From Betaproteobacteria bacterium (GTDB lineage Bacteria; Pseudomonadota; Gammaproteobacteria; Burkholderiales; Thiobacillaceae): DNA of 64,000 bases. The stretch lies in NCBI GenBank assembly GCA_016873935.1, contig VGVT01000002.1, forward strand, positions 1 through 64,000, in the 5' to 3' direction. The translations under genes and the position numbers were made by a program. Of the stretch, positions 16,644 to 26,026 are shown piece by piece (the first letter of the stretch is position 1; the number at the start of each line of letters is the position of its first letter). The notes beneath the pieces are model-generated. The model made no database searches and was not told where the DNA came from. It saw nothing but the letters and a program-made list of their open reading frames with translations.

Positions 16644-16690
16644 TTTCCCTCTCCCTCACCCTATCCCGCCTGCGGGAGAGGGGACTGTCT
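16644..16690. repeat. C-rich dispersed intergenic repeat with short hairpin
   Basis: A pyrimidine-rich CCCTCTCCCTCACCC stretch is followed by TCCCGC-CT-GCGGGA and AGAGGGG, giving an imperfect hairpin. Such elements are commonly dispersed between genes in proteobacteria. Only one copy is seen here. Confidence 0.4.
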
Positions 16691-16707
16691 TGTTCTACAG
16701 GGCACGC

Positions 16708-16905
16708 TTACTGGGCCAAGTCCGCCGCCGCCTTTTCCAGATAGAACGGGCAGTTCGCCGTCCCACCGGCGGGGCGTACCAACTCCTAGCTAAAGTCCGC
16801 GTAGGTGCGTTGCAGGCTGTGCCGGGCTGCATCGTTTTCAAAACGTTGGCAACCCGCACTCAGGGGGCAGCGGGAGGGCATGCAGTAGGTGATGCGTTCG
16901 TTCAT
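16708..16905 (-). pseudogene. Small Cys-rich protein downstream of nrdB, interrupted by in-frame TAG
   Basis: Frame of 65 codons starting MNERITYCMPSRCPLSAGC only 17 bases downstream of nrdB. It has cysteines at 8, 13, 19 and one in NCPFYLEK near the end. After TYADFS the frame meets TAG at 16786-16788, then continues ELVRPAGGTANCPFY to a TAA at 16708. The fourth cysteine lies beyond the TAG. The coding character on both sides and the spacing to nrdB suggest one gene. The cysteines could bind a metal or iron-sulfur cluster. Function unknown. I cannot verify the ancestral codon; CAG to TAG is the simplest guess. Confidence 0.55.
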
Positions 16906-16921
16906 GGGCTCGACCCCGGCT

Positions 16922-18187
16922 TCAATCCCAGGCCAGCGCCCCGCCGGTCTGGTACTCGGTGACCCGGGTCTCGAAGAAGTTCTTCTCCTTCTTCAGGTCG
17001 ATCATTTCGGCCATCCACGGGAAGGGGTTGCTGGCGCCGGGGAAGAGTTCGTCCAGGCCGATTTGCGTGGCGCGGCGGTTGGCGATGAAGCGCAGGTATT
17101 CCTTGAACATGGGCGCGTTGAGGCCCAGCACGCCCCGGGGCATGGTGTCCTCGGCGTACTGGTATTCCAGTTCCACGGCCTTCTGGAACATGCCCTTGAG
17201 CTCGGCCTTGAACTCGGAGGTCCACAGGTAGGGCTCTTCCAGCTTGATCTGGTTGATCATGTCGATGCCGAAATTGCAGTGCATGGACTCGTCGCGCAGG
17301 ATGTACTGGTACTGCTCGGCGGCGCCGGTCATCTTGTTCTGCCGGCCCATGGCCAGGATCTGGACGAAGCCGACGTAGAAGAACAGGCCTTCCATGATGC
17401 AGGCGAAGGCGATCAGGCTCTTCAGGAAGGTCTGGTCGTTCTCCGGGGTGCCGGTCTTGAAATTGGGGTCGGAGAGCACGTCGATGAAGGGCAGCAGGAA
17501 TTCATCCTTGGCCTTGATGCTGCTCACCTCGTGGTAGGCGTTGAAGATTTCGCCCTCGTCGAGGCCCAGGCTTTCGACGATGTACTGGTAGGCGTGGGTG
17601 TGGATGGCCTCCTCGAAGGCCTGGCGCAGCAGGTACTGGCGGCATTCGGGGGCGGTGATCTGGCGGTAGGTGCCGAGCACGATGTTGTTGGCGGCCAGGC
17701 TGTCGGCGGTGACGAAGAAGCCCAGGTTGCGCTTGACGATGAGGCGCTCGTCCTCGGACAGGCCGTTGGGGTCCTTCCAGGTGGCGATGTCCCGGTTCAT
17801 GTTCACTTCCTGCGGCATCCAGTGGTTGGCGCAGGCGGCGATGTACTTTTCCCAGGCCCACTTGTACTTGAAGGGGACGAGCTGGTTGACGTCGGCCTTG
17901 GCGTTGATGATGAGCTTGTCCTCGACGCGCACGCGGCGGCGGGAGATGTCTTCGGCGGGGGGGGCTGCATTGGGCGTTTCCGACTCGCGAGGAATCCCCC
18001 CTAGCCCCTTTATCCCCGTATGGGGGCCTTTTGCAAAGGGGGGGATTGGCGAGGCGGGTTCGGGTTGGCGGGGTTGCAGGCGCGGCTGGCCGAGGCCGAA
18101 GGAGAGGTAGGCGGGGTCGAAGCCTCCGGGGGGCGGCGCCGGACGGGCGGCGGGGCTGGCGGGGATGTCGTCTTCGAAGTTCAGCAT
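16922..18187 (-). CDS. nrdB: Ribonucleoside-diphosphate reductase, beta subunit (class Ia)
   Basis: 421 aa. It carries the di-iron tyrosyl radical used by Nrd[13 protein letters not shown] holds a Glu, a His and the radical tyrosine in the E-x-x-H-x-x-x-Y spacing; [11 protein letters not shown] and RDESMHCNF hold the other ligands. The C-terminal tail ([12 protein letters not shown]) would dock to NrdA. GAGGAG precedes the start at 18187. The N-terminus (about residues 1-85) is longer than usual and Pro-rich. Residues about 47-70 are encoded by a palindromic repeat element, so it looks like an in-frame insertion. It is the third gene of nrdA-HDOD-nrdB. Confidence 0.93.
   Translation of the reverse strand: MLNFEDDIPASPAARPAPPPGGFDPAYLSFGLGQPRLQPRQPEPASPIPPFAKGPHTGIKGLGGIPRESETPNAAPPAEDISRRRVRVEDKLIINAKADVNQLVPFKYKWAWEKYIAACANHWMPQEVNMNRDIATWKDPNGLSEDERLIVKRNLGFFVTADSLAANNIVLGTYRQITAPECRQYLLRQAFEEAIHTHAYQYIVESLGLDEGEIFNAYHEVSSIKAKDEFLLPFIDVLSDPNFKTGTPENDQTFLKSLIAFACIMEGLFFYVGFVQILAMGRQNKMTGAAEQYQYILRDESMHCNFGIDMINQIKLEEPYLWTSEFKAELKGMFQKAVELEYQYAEDTMPRGVLGLNAPMFKEYLRFIANRRATQIGLDELFPGASNPFPWMAEMIDLKKEKNFFETRVTEYQTGGALAWD
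17993..18047. repeat. Palindromic repeat element inside the nrdB coding sequence
   Basis: A 55-base element has AATCCCCCC at one end and GGGGGGATT at the other, with inner complementary parts (CCCCGTATGGGG and adjacent). Elements of this C/G-run kind are usually intergenic. Here it is read in frame near the nrdB start and encodes a Pro/Gly-rich peptide ([16 protein letters not shown]). Confidence 0.6.
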
Positions 18188-18215
18188 GTTGTGGTCTCCT
18201 CGGTAATTTCCGGGT

Positions 18216-19088
18216 TCAGTAGATGATGCTGCTGGTGGGATGGATGATTTCGATGACTTCCAGGCTGGCGGCCAGGGCGTCGGCGGTGATCTCCAGCAGC
18301 GCGGCCGGGTTCAACTCCAGCGTCCGCATGCTCGCGGCGGCGCGGGCGTCGGGCACGTAGGTTTCAGCTTCGCGGTTGCTCTTCAGGCAGGGCGCCAGGT
18401 GGGCGGCCATGTCGGCGGCGAGGTGGACGATGGCCACTTCGCGCGGGTGTGAAGCGGCCGTGGCGGGGTCGAGCTGGTGGCGTACGGGGACGGTCAAGGA
18501 CTCCGGTAGTCCCCAGGTTTCCAGCAGGGCGGCGCCGACCTCGGCATGGCTGAAGCCGAACACGGCCTGCTCGGCGTCGGTCAGCAGCCACGAGCCTTCG
18601 CGCGCCAGGCGCAGGGCGGCGCGGTATTCCGCGGGGCGCCGCGCGTAGAACACCAGGCGGCCGACGCCGTGCAGCAGGCCGGCCAGGAACAGGCCCTCGG
18701 CGTCGCGAACGCGCAGGCGGCCGGCTATCAGCCGGGCGATGACGGCGCAGGTGACGCTGTTGTCCCAGAAGGTGTCCATGTCGACGAACTCTTCCGGGAT
18801 GTCGCGGAAGGTGTTCACCGCGGCAGTGGCCAGCACCAGGTCGCGCACCGCGTTCTGGCCGATGAGGGCCACCGCGCGGTTGAGGGTGGCGATGTTGCCG
18901 CGGCCGGCATAGAGCACCGAGTTGGACAACCGCAGCACGGTGGCGACCAGGTTGGCGTCGAGCTCGATGACCTCGATGAGGTCATCGGCGGTGGAGGATG
19001 GCGAATCCATCACCGCGCAGGCCCGCACCACCAAGTCGGGCAGGCTGAAGAGGCTGGAAACCTCCTCCGCCAGTTCGCGAGGCGTCAT
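18216..19088 (-). CDS. HDOD domain protein
   Basis: 290 aa starting at ATG 19088 with AAGGAG upstream. HDOD domains are metal-dependent-hydrolase-like output modules linked to regulation and stress. Hallmarks: [52 protein letters not shown] and the [14 protein letters not shown] segment, where the catalytic HD pair of true HD hydrolases is HG, so hydrolase activity is unlikely. It has no receiver or GGDEF domain. The gene lies between nrdA and nrdB, 10 bases after nrdA and 28 bases before nrdB, so it is co-transcribed with both. Confidence 0.85.
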   Translation of the reverse strand: MTPRELAEEVSSLFSLPDLVVRACAVMDSPSSTADDLIEVIELDANLVATVLRLSNSVLYAGRGNIATLNRAVALIGQNAVRDLVLATAAVNTFRDIPEEFVDMDTFWDNSVTCAVIARLIAGRLRVRDAEGLFLAGLLHGVGRLVFYARRPAEYRAALRLAREGSWLLTDAEQAVFGFSHAEVGAALLETWGLPESLTVPVRHQLDPATAASHPREVAIVHLAADMAAHLAPCLKSNREAETYVPDARAAASMRTLELNPAALLEITADALAASLEVIEIIHPTSSIIY

Positions 19089-19098
19089 GGCCGGCTCC

Positions 19099-22050
19099 TT
19101 ACTGGCAAGCCTCGCATTCCTCAAAGCCGGGATCGCCGGGACGCAGGGTGCAGGCACGGCCTGCGATCTCCGGCTCCGGCAGGTTGGGGGCGGCCACGTA
19201 GCCGCCCTGCCCGGCGCCGCCCGCCGCGCCCAGTCCGGAGGCCGACATGCCGCCGCCCATGCCGCCGCCACCACTCGAGACGGCGTTCAGTTCGCCGCCC
19301 CGGCCGGTGGATTTCTCGGCGGCGGTGGCGCCCATGGAGCGCAGGTAGTAGGTGGTCTTGAGGCCGCGAATCCAGGCCAGCTTGTAGGTCTCGTCCAGCT
19401 TCTTGCCGCTGGCGCCGTGGAAGTAGAGGTTGAGGCTCTGGGCCTGATCGATCCACTTCTGGCGGCGGGCGCCGGCCTCGATGAGCCAGACCGGATCGAC
19501 TTCGAAGGCGGTGGCGTAGAGGGCGCGCAGCTCGGCCGGGATGCGGTCGATCTTGGCCAGGCTGCCATCGAAGTACTTGATGTCGCCCACCATGACCTCG
19601 TCCCACAGGTTCAGGGCCTTGAGGTCGCGCACCAGGTACTGGTTGACCACGGTGAACTCGCCGGACAGGTTCGATTTGACGAACAGGTTCTGGTAGGTGG
19701 GCTCGATGCTGGCGGAGACGCCGACGATGTTGGCGATGGTGGCGGTGGGGGCGATGGCCAGGCAGTTGGAGTTGCGCATGCCCACGCTGAGGATGCGCTG
19801 GCGCAGGGCGTCCCAATCCAGGGTCTCGGAGAAGTCGGCCTCGAGATAACCGCCGCGCTCCTCGGCCAGCTTCTTCAGGGAGTCCTGGGGCAGGATGCCC
19901 TGGCTCCACAGGGAGCCATTGAATGTGCTGTAGCGGCCCCGCTCCTCGGCCAGCTCGGTGGAGGCCCAGTAGGCGTAGTAGGCGACGGCTTCCATGGCCC
20001 GGTCGGCGAACTCCACGGCCTCGGCGGAGGCGTAGGGGATGCGCAGCAGGTGCAGGGCGTCCTGGAAGGCCATGGTGCCCATGCCCACGGGACGGTGCTT
20101 GAGGTTGGAGTTGCGGGCCTTGCCGACGTTGTAGAAATTGATGTCGATGACGTTGTCCAGCATGCGCATGGCGGTGCGGATGGTCTTACGCAGCTTGTCG
20201 TGATCCAGGCCGCCGTCCTTCAGGTGGTTGGCCAGGTTCACGGAACCCAGGTTGCACACGGCGATCTCGTTGTCGTTGGTGTGCAGGGTGATCTCGGTGC
20301 AAAGGTTGGAGCTGTGCACCACGCCCACGTGCTGGTTGGTGTAGCGCACGTTGCAGGCGTCCTTGAAGGTGATCCAGGGATGGCCGGTCTCGAACAGCAT
20401 GGACAGCATCTTGCGCCACAGGCCCACGGCGGCAATCTTCTTGAAAACCTTGATCTCGCCGCGCGCGGCCTTGTCCTCGTAGCGCAGATAGGCGGCTTCG
20501 AAGGCGCGGCCGGTGAGGTCGTGCAGGTCCGGGCAGTCGGAGGGGGAGAACAGGGTCCACTCGGCGTTTTCCGTTGCGGGGTTGGCCATAACCCGCTTCA
20601 TGAACAGGTCCGGCACCCAGTTGGCGGTGTTCATGTCGTGGGTGCGGCGGCGGTCGTCGCCGGTGTTCTTGCGCAGCTCCAGGAATTCCTCGATGTCCAT
20701 GTGCCAGGTTTCCAGGAAGGCGCACACCGCGCCCTTGCGCTTGCCGCCCTGGTTCACCGCCACGGCGGTGTCGTTGGCCACCTTGAGGAAGGGCACCACG
20801 CCCTGGCTCTTGCCGTTGGTGCCCTTGATGTAGGCGCCCAGGGCGCGCACCCGGGTCCAGTCGTTACCCAGGCCGCCGGCGTATTTCTGCAACAGGGCGT
20901 TTTCCTTGATGCCCTGGTAGATGCCGTCGAGGTCGTCGGGGATGGTGGTGAGGTAGCAGGAGGAGAGCTGGCTGTGGCGGGTGCCGGCGTTGAACAGGGT
21001 GGGCGTGCTGCTCATGTAGTCGAACCTGGACAACACCTCGTAGAACTCGATGGCGCGGACTTCCCGGTCGATCTCGTTCAAGGCCAGGCCCATGGCGACG
21101 CGCATGAAGAAGGCCTGCGGCAGTTCGATGCGGCGCTCGTCGATGTGCAGGAAGTAGCGGTCGTACAGGGTTTGCAGGCCCAGGTACTGGAATTGCAGGT
21201 CGCGCCTGGCGTCCAGCACGGCGGCCAGGCGGTCCAGGTCGAAATGCAGCAGACGCTCGTCCAGCAACTCGGCCTCGATGCCCCGCTTCACGTAGGCGGG
21301 GAAGTAGTCGGCGTAACGGGCGGCCATGTCGGCCTGGTCCACTTCCTCGCCCAGCACCTCGCGGCGGATGGAATGCATGAGCAGGCGGGAGGTGACGTAG
21401 GTGTAGTCCGGGTCCTTCTCGATGAGGGAGCGGGCGGAGAGGATGAGGGATTTGCGCACCTCGTCCATCGGCACGCCGTCGTAGATGTCGCGCAGGGTGG
21501 CTTGCAGGATGGCTTGCGGATTGGTTTCCGGAAGGCCTTCGCAGGCGGCGGCGACGATGGTGGCGAGGTGGTCCAGGTTCAGGGGCTGGCGTTCGCCGTT
21601 TTCCAGGCAAAAGAGGGCGTGGTCCTTGGCCTGCTGGCGCTTCTGCTTGGCCCGCTCCTCGTTGCGCTTTTCGCGGTAGAGCACGTAGGCGCGCGCCACT
21701 TCGTGCTCACCGGAGCGCATGAGGGCCAGTTCCACCTGGTCCTGGATGTCCTCGATGTGGAAGGTGCCGCCCTCGGGCTGGCGCCGGATCAGGGCGTTCA
21801 CCACGTTGCCGGTCAGGTTCTCCACCAGGTCGCGGATGCGGGCGCTGGCGGCGGCCTGGCCGCCGTTGACGGCGATGAAGGCCTTGGTCAGGGCGATGGA
21901 GATCTTGGACGGCTCGAAGGCCACCACGGCGCCGTTGCGGCGGATGATCTTGTGGCCGGCGTAAGGCGAGGCGGCAGGGGCTTCGTCGATGGACAGGGGG
22001 GGAACGGGGGCGAGACCGGAAGCGGGCTGGAATTCGGTGGCGGATTGCAT
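19099..22050 (-). CDS. nrdA: Ribonucleoside-diphosphate reductase, alpha subunit (class Ia)
   Basis: 983 aa. It reduces ribonucleotides to deoxyribonucleotides. An ATP-cone allosteric domain occupies about residues 30-125 (KIIRRNGAVVAFEPSKISIA). The catalytic barrel shows TPTLFNAGTRHSQLSSCYL, NLCTEITLHTN, and the finger-loop region NSNCLAIAPTATIANI. The C-terminal redox pair is CEACQ, reached by a Gly-rich tail (SSGGGGMGGGMSASGLG) that should be flexible. It heads an operon with an HDOD gene and nrdB. Two NrdR boxes lie about 60-110 bases upstream, so it is expected to be repressed when dNTP/ATP levels are high. Confidence 0.95.
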   Translation of the reverse strand: MQSATEFQPASGLAPVPPLSIDEAPAASPYAGHKIIRRNGAVVAFEPSKISIALTKAFIAVNGGQAAASARIRDLVENLTGNVVNALIRRQPEGGTFHIEDIQDQVELALMRSGEHEVARAYVLYREKRNEERAKQKRQQAKDHALFCLENGERQPLNLDHLATIVAAACEGLPETNPQAILQATLRDIYDGVPMDEVRKSLILSARSLIEKDPDYTYVTSRLLMHSIRREVLGEEVDQADMAARYADYFPAYVKRGIEAELLDERLLHFDLDRLAAVLDARRDLQFQYLGLQTLYDRYFLHIDERRIELPQAFFMRVAMGLALNEIDREVRAIEFYEVLSRFDYMSSTPTLFNAGTRHSQLSSCYLTTIPDDLDGIYQGIKENALLQKYAGGLGNDWTRVRALGAYIKGTNGKSQGVVPFLKVANDTAVAVNQGGKRKGAVCAFLETWHMDIEEFLELRKNTGDDRRRTHDMNTANWVPDLFMKRVMANPATENAEWTLFSPSDCPDLHDLTGRAFEAAYLRYEDKAARGEIKVFKKIAAVGLWRKMLSMLFETGHPWITFKDACNVRYTNQHVGVVHSSNLCTEITLHTNDNEIAVCNLGSVNLANHLKDGGLDHDKLRKTIRTAMRMLDNVIDINFYNVGKARNSNLKHRPVGMGTMAFQDALHLLRIPYASAEAVEFADRAMEAVAYYAYWASTELAEERGRYSTFNGSLWSQGILPQDSLKKLAEERGGYLEADFSETLDWDALRQRILSVGMRNSNCLAIAPTATIANIVGVSASIEPTYQNLFVKSNLSGEFTVVNQYLVRDLKALNLWDEVMVGDIKYFDGSLAKIDRIPAELRALYATAFEVDPVWLIEAGARRQKWIDQAQSLNLYFHGASGKKLDETYKLAWIRGLKTTYYLRSMGATAAEKSTGRGGELNAVSSGGGGMGGGMSASGLGAAGGAGQGGYVAAPNLPEPEIAGRACTLRPGDPGFEECEACQ

Positions 22051-22111
22051 CGGAGCGTCTCCTTCGGTATGGCGCCGGTGACGTGCCCGGCATCCGTTGG
22101 TGTATTAGAAA

Positions 22112-22127
22112 ACACTAAATATAGTGT
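22112..22127 (-). promoter_or_regulatory. NrdR box 1 (nrdA promoter)
   Basis: ACACTAAATATAGTGT differs little from the NrdR consensus ACACTATATATAGTGT and is a near-perfect dyad. It lies 62 bases upstream of the nrdA start and pairs with box 2 at a 31-base start-to-start distance, about three helical turns, as is usual for NrdR tandem sites. Confidence 0.9.
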
Positions 22128-22142
22128 CTTGCTGTGTTGTTG

Positions 22143-22158
22143 GCACTAATTCTAGTGT
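22143..22158 (-). promoter_or_regulatory. NrdR box 2 (nrdA promoter)
   Basis: GCACTAATTCTAGTGT keeps the CACTA...TAGTG dyad of the NrdR box. It lies 31 bases from the first box. Together they mark the nrdA promoter as an NrdR target. Confidence 0.85.
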
Positions 22159-22261
22159 CCGACTCCACCTCGTCAACACTTTTTTTATGCACAATTTGTC
22201 CACCGCCTTATCGACAGCAAGTGTCTTCGGAAACCCACAGATTCCATTACTGTTTTCAGAC

Positions 22262-22270
22262 TTATCCACA
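22262..22270 (+). promoter_or_regulatory. DnaA box between nrdA and purU
   Basis: TTATCCACA is a perfect DnaA 9-mer. A one-mismatch copy, TTATCGACA, lies at 22208-22216. The sites are upstream of nrdA, where DnaA control is known in E. coli, and upstream of the divergent purU. Confidence 0.5.
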
Positions 22271-22335
22271 GAGTCCACAGACACGGTCGGGTATCATGGC
22301 GGCTCGTTTTATTGCACTGCACAGCCCATAACACC

Positions 22336-23190
22336 ATGCGCAATACCGCCGTCCTGCTCATCGCCTGCCCCGATAAAAAGGGTCTGGTCGCCGCCATCGC
22401 CAACTTCCTGCTCAGGCACAACGCCAACATCCTGCACGCCGACCAGCACCAGGACAGCGAGGCCGGCCTGTTCCTGATGCGCGTTGAATGGGCGCTGGAA
22501 GGCTTCGACCTGGGCCTGCACAAGTTCGACGAGACCTTCGGCCCCATCGCCGCCGAGCACTGCATGGAGTGGCGCCTGTCGCTGTCCAGCGTGAAGCCGC
22601 GCATGGCCATCTTCGTCAGCAAGTTCGACCACTGCCTGGCCGACCTGCTCTACCGCCACCACGCCGGCGAGTTGTATTGCGACATCCCGCTGATCCTCAG
22701 CAACCATCCGGACACCCACTGGCTGGCGGAGGCCTACAAGATTCCCTTCCAGCACATCCAGGTGAGCAAGGACAACAAACCGGAGGCGGAAGCCCAGCAG
22801 CGCGCCCTGCTCGAAGCCCACCACGTCGATTTCTTTGTATTGGCCCGCTACATGCAGGTGCTGTCGCAGGACTTTATCCGCCACTACCCCAACCGCATCA
22901 TCAACATCCACCACTCCTTCCTGCCCGCCTTCCACGGCGCCAAGCCTTACCAGCGCGCCTTCGAGCGGGGCGTGAAGCTGATCGGCGCGACCAGCCACTA
23001 TGTGACTGAAGTGCTGGACGACGGCCCTATCATCGAGCAGGACGTGACCCGCATCAGCCACCGCGACGACCTCGACAACCTGGTGCAGAAGGGTGCCGAC
23101 CTGGAAAAAGTGGTGCTGTCGCGGGCGGTGAAGTGGCACATCGACAACCGCATCCTGGTCTACGGCAACAAGACGGTGGTATTTGACTGA
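22336..23190 (+). CDS. purU: Formyltetrahydrofolate deformylase PurU
   Basis: 284 aa starting at ATG 22336 (MRNTAVLLIACPD); an upstream in-frame ATG at 22312 is less likely. It hydrolyses 10-formyl-tetrahydrofolate to formate and THF, supplying formate for PurT and balancing one-carbon pools. An N-terminal ACT domain (about 1-85) precedes the formyl-transferase-like domain with ILSNHPDTHWLA, NIHHSFLPAFHGAKPY and the Asp in DDGPIIEQDV. The catalytic Asn-His-Asp set is present (I-N-I-H-H-S). It is divergent from nrdA and followed by a repeat-rich spacer. Confidence 0.95.
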   Translation: MRNTAVLLIACPDKKGLVAAIANFLLRHNANILHADQHQDSEAGLFLMRVEWALEGFDLGLHKFDETFGPIAAEHCMEWRLSLSSVKPRMAIFVSKFDHCLADLLYRHHAGELYCDIPLILSNHPDTHWLAEAYKIPFQHIQVSKDNKPEAEAQQRALLEAHHVDFFVLARYMQVLSQDFIRHYPNRIINIHHSFLPAFHGAKPYQRAFERGVKLIGATSHYVTEVLDDGPIIEQDVTRISHRDDLDNLVQKGADLEKVVLSRAVKWHIDNRILVYGNKTVVFD

Positions 23191-23197
23191 AGGCAGC

Positions 23198-23225
23198 GGG
23201 TAGCTTGTAGTCGGTAGCTGGTAGC
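23198..23225 (+). repeat. Heptamer array, left arm (locus A)
   Basis: Four tandem 7-mers of the form (N)NGTAG(C/T) follow purU. A right arm with the complementary form GCTACNN lies at 23411-23438, so the two arms could pair across the whole spacer. Confidence 0.7.
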
Positions 23226-23303
23226 TTCAGATTTCCGCGCCCACGGCGCGCTGTATTAGCGAAGTAATCGGGCCGCAGCCGCAAATCGTCCCGAAGAAAC
23301 ACG

Positions 23304-23376
23304 GTAGGGTGGATAAGCGCAGCGCATCCACCAATGGCGGCGGTGATGGTGGATGCGCTGCGCTTATCCACCCTAC
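23304..23376. repeat. Perfect 30-bp palindrome with 13-base loop
   Basis: The arm at 23304-23333 begins GTAGGGTGGATAAGCGCAGC and its exact reverse complement occupies 23347-23376. The loop is 13 bases. There is no T-tract. It lies between purU and galE inside the heptamer arms of locus A. The core sequence type is a dispersed repeat in many proteobacteria. Confidence 0.85.
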
Positions 23377-23410
23377 GGAATCAATGGTTTACGATGTGTT
23401 TCTTGAGAGA

Positions 23411-23438
23411 GCTACCCGCTACAAGCTACGAGCTACCC
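23411..23438 (+). repeat. Heptamer array, right arm (locus A)
   Basis: Tandem 7-mers GCTACCC, GCTACAA, GCTACGA, GCTACCC end 16 bases before galE. They are reverse complements of the left-arm units at 23198-23225. Confidence 0.7.
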
Positions 23439-23454
23439 GCTAAGAAAGGTTTCC

Positions 23455-24474
23455 ATGAAAACCATCCTCATCACCGGTGGCGCCGGCTACATCGGCTCCC
23501 ACGCCTGCGTCGAATTCCTCAACGCAGGCTACGACATCGTCGTGCTGGACAACCTCTGCAACAGCAGCCCCAAGTCCCTGGAGCGGGTGCGGGAACTGAC
23601 CGGCTTGGACTTCCCCTTCATCCAGGACGACATCCGCGACCGGGCCGCGCTGGACGCCCTGTTCCGCGACCACGACATCGACGCGGTGATCCATTTCGCC
23701 GGTCTGAAGGCGGTGGGCGAGTCGGTGGAGAAGCCCCTGCTCTACTACGACAACAACATCGCCGGCAGCGTCACCCTGTTCGAGGCCATGCAGGCGGCGG
23801 GGGTCAGAACCATCGTTTTCAGCTCCTCCGCCACGGTCTACGGCGATCCGGCTTCGGTGCCCATCCGCGAGGATTTCCCGGTGGGCGGCACCACCAACCC
23901 CTACGGCACCAGCAAGCTGTTCATCGAAAAGATACTTCAGGACGTGGCCATCGCCGATCCGGCCTGGTCCATCGCCCTGCTGCGCTACTTCAACCCGGTG
24001 GGCGCCCACAAGAGCGGCCGCATCGGCGAGGACCCGCGCGGTATCCCCAACAACCTGATGCCCTACATCTCGCAGGTGGCGGTGGGCCGGCGCGAATACC
24101 TCAGCGTGTTCGGCAACGACTATCCCACCCCGGACGGCACCGGCGTGCGCGACTACATCCACGTCGTGGACCTCGCGCAGGGCCACGTCAAGGCGGTGGA
24201 AAAGCTGGCGGAAGGTCCCGGCGTGCGCGTCTGGAACCTGGGCACCGGACGCGGCTACAGCGTGGTGGAGATGGCCAAGGCTTTCGAGCAGGCCAGCGGC
24301 CGGCCGGTGCCCTACCGCTTCGCGCCGCGCCGCGCCGGCGACATCGCCCAGTGCTGGGCCGACCCGGCCAAGGCGGAACGGGAACTGGGCTGGAAGGCCC
24401 GACGCGGCCTGGAGGAAATGTGCGAGGACACCTGGCGCTGGCAATCCTTGAACCCAAATGGCTATGAACCTTGA
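23455..24474 (+). CDS. galE: UDP-glucose 4-epimerase
   Basis: 339 aa SDR enzyme that interconverts UDP-glucose and UDP-galactose for surface polysaccharide. The N-terminal NAD site is [15 protein letters not shown]. The catalytic serine and Tyr-x-x-x-Lys are in [11 protein letters not shown] and [22 protein letters not shown] and the [26 protein letters not shown] segment are typical GalE marks. It precedes the rfb genes and is separated from them by an inverted repeat. Confidence 0.95.
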   Translation: MKTILITGGAGYIGSHACVEFLNAGYDIVVLDNLCNSSPKSLERVRELTGLDFPFIQDDIRDRAALDALFRDHDIDAVIHFAGLKAVGESVEKPLLYYDNNIAGSVTLFEAMQAAGVRTIVFSSSATVYGDPASVPIREDFPVGGTTNPYGTSKLFIEKILQDVAIADPAWSIALLRYFNPVGAHKSGRIGEDPRGIPNNLMPYISQVAVGRREYLSVFGNDYPTPDGTGVRDYIHVVDLAQGHVKAVEKLAEGPGVRVWNLGTGRGYSVVEMAKAFEQASGRPVPYRFAPRRAGDIAQCWADPAKAERELGWKARRGLEEMCEDTWRWQSLNPNGYEP

Positions 24475-24476
24475 AT

Positions 24477-24544
24477 CGTCATTCCGGCGTAAGCCGGAAT
24501 CCAGTTCACAAACCACCTGGATCCCGGCTTACGCCGGGATGACG
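24477..24544. repeat. Imperfect inverted repeat between galE and rfbB
   Basis: Two 28-base arms (24477-24504 and 24517-24544) of the CGTCATTCCGGCGTAAGCCG type match in 26 of 28 positions as reverse complements, with a 12-base loop. Each arm is itself palindromic (CCGGCNTAAGCCGG). This is a dispersed intergenic repeat family in proteobacteria. It could act as a transcription attenuator. Confidence 0.75.
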
Positions 24545-24570
24545 TGGCTACGTTTGAAAGGGAGTAATAC

Positions 24571-25627
<1,057 letters not shown>

Positions 25628-25647
<20 letters not shown>

Positions 25648-26026
25648 CGAGTGGCAAGTGGAGTACAGCAAGCCTCACCAGCGTTTGGAAGTCTGGAAAC
25701 AAGCCATGCTGTTGGTGAAGGAAGTCTATAGGGCGACAGCCACTTTCCCGAAGGAAGAGTCATTCGGTCTGGTGAGCCAGATGTGGAGGGCTGCCGTCTC
25801 CATACCGAGCAACATTGCCGAAGGTGCGGCACGCCATGGTAATCGTGAATACCTGCATTTTTTAGGCATCGCCCGGGGCTCGTTGAGTGAACTGGATACA
25901 CAGATTCACATTGCGATCATGCTGGGGTATATCCCTGCCGATCATCCCATCATCGAGATAGCTGACCGTGTTGGCAAACTCCTGACCGGTTTCAGCCGAA
26001 AACTAACGAAAGCCGAGGACAAATGA
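25628..26026 (+). CDS. Four-helix bundle protein (23S rRNA intervening-sequence type)
   Basis: 132 aa. The family (S23 / TIGR02436) is recognised by the [21 protein letters not shown] opening, [21 protein letters not shown] and [19 protein letters not shown]. Function is unknown; members occur inside rRNA intervening sequences and as stray genes in polysaccharide loci. The first 15 residues are translated from a heptamer repeat, so a later start may be the real one. The gene interrupts the usual rfbB-rfbA order and is less GC-rich than its neighbours. It is flanked by inverted heptamer arms and overlaps both neighbours, which looks like a cassette insertion. Confidence 0.85.
25635..25662 (+). 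repeat. Heptamer array, left arm (locus B)
   Basis: Units GAGTGGT, GAGTAGC, GAGTGGC, AAGTGGA overlap the end of rfbB and the start of the four-helix-bundle gene. The opposing arm is at 26035-26062. Confidence 0.75.

Noticed and set aside
18922-22149. 1075-codon open frame antisense to nrdA
   Set aside because: Low-complexity Val/Gly/His composition typical of an antisense frame; nrdA on the other strand is unambiguous.
23198-23438. CRISPR array in the period-7 repeats, as a partner for the Cmx6-like gene
   Set aside because: Units are 7 bases with no unique spacers. The same applies to loci B, C and D. No 24-40 base repeats with spacers were seen anywhere.
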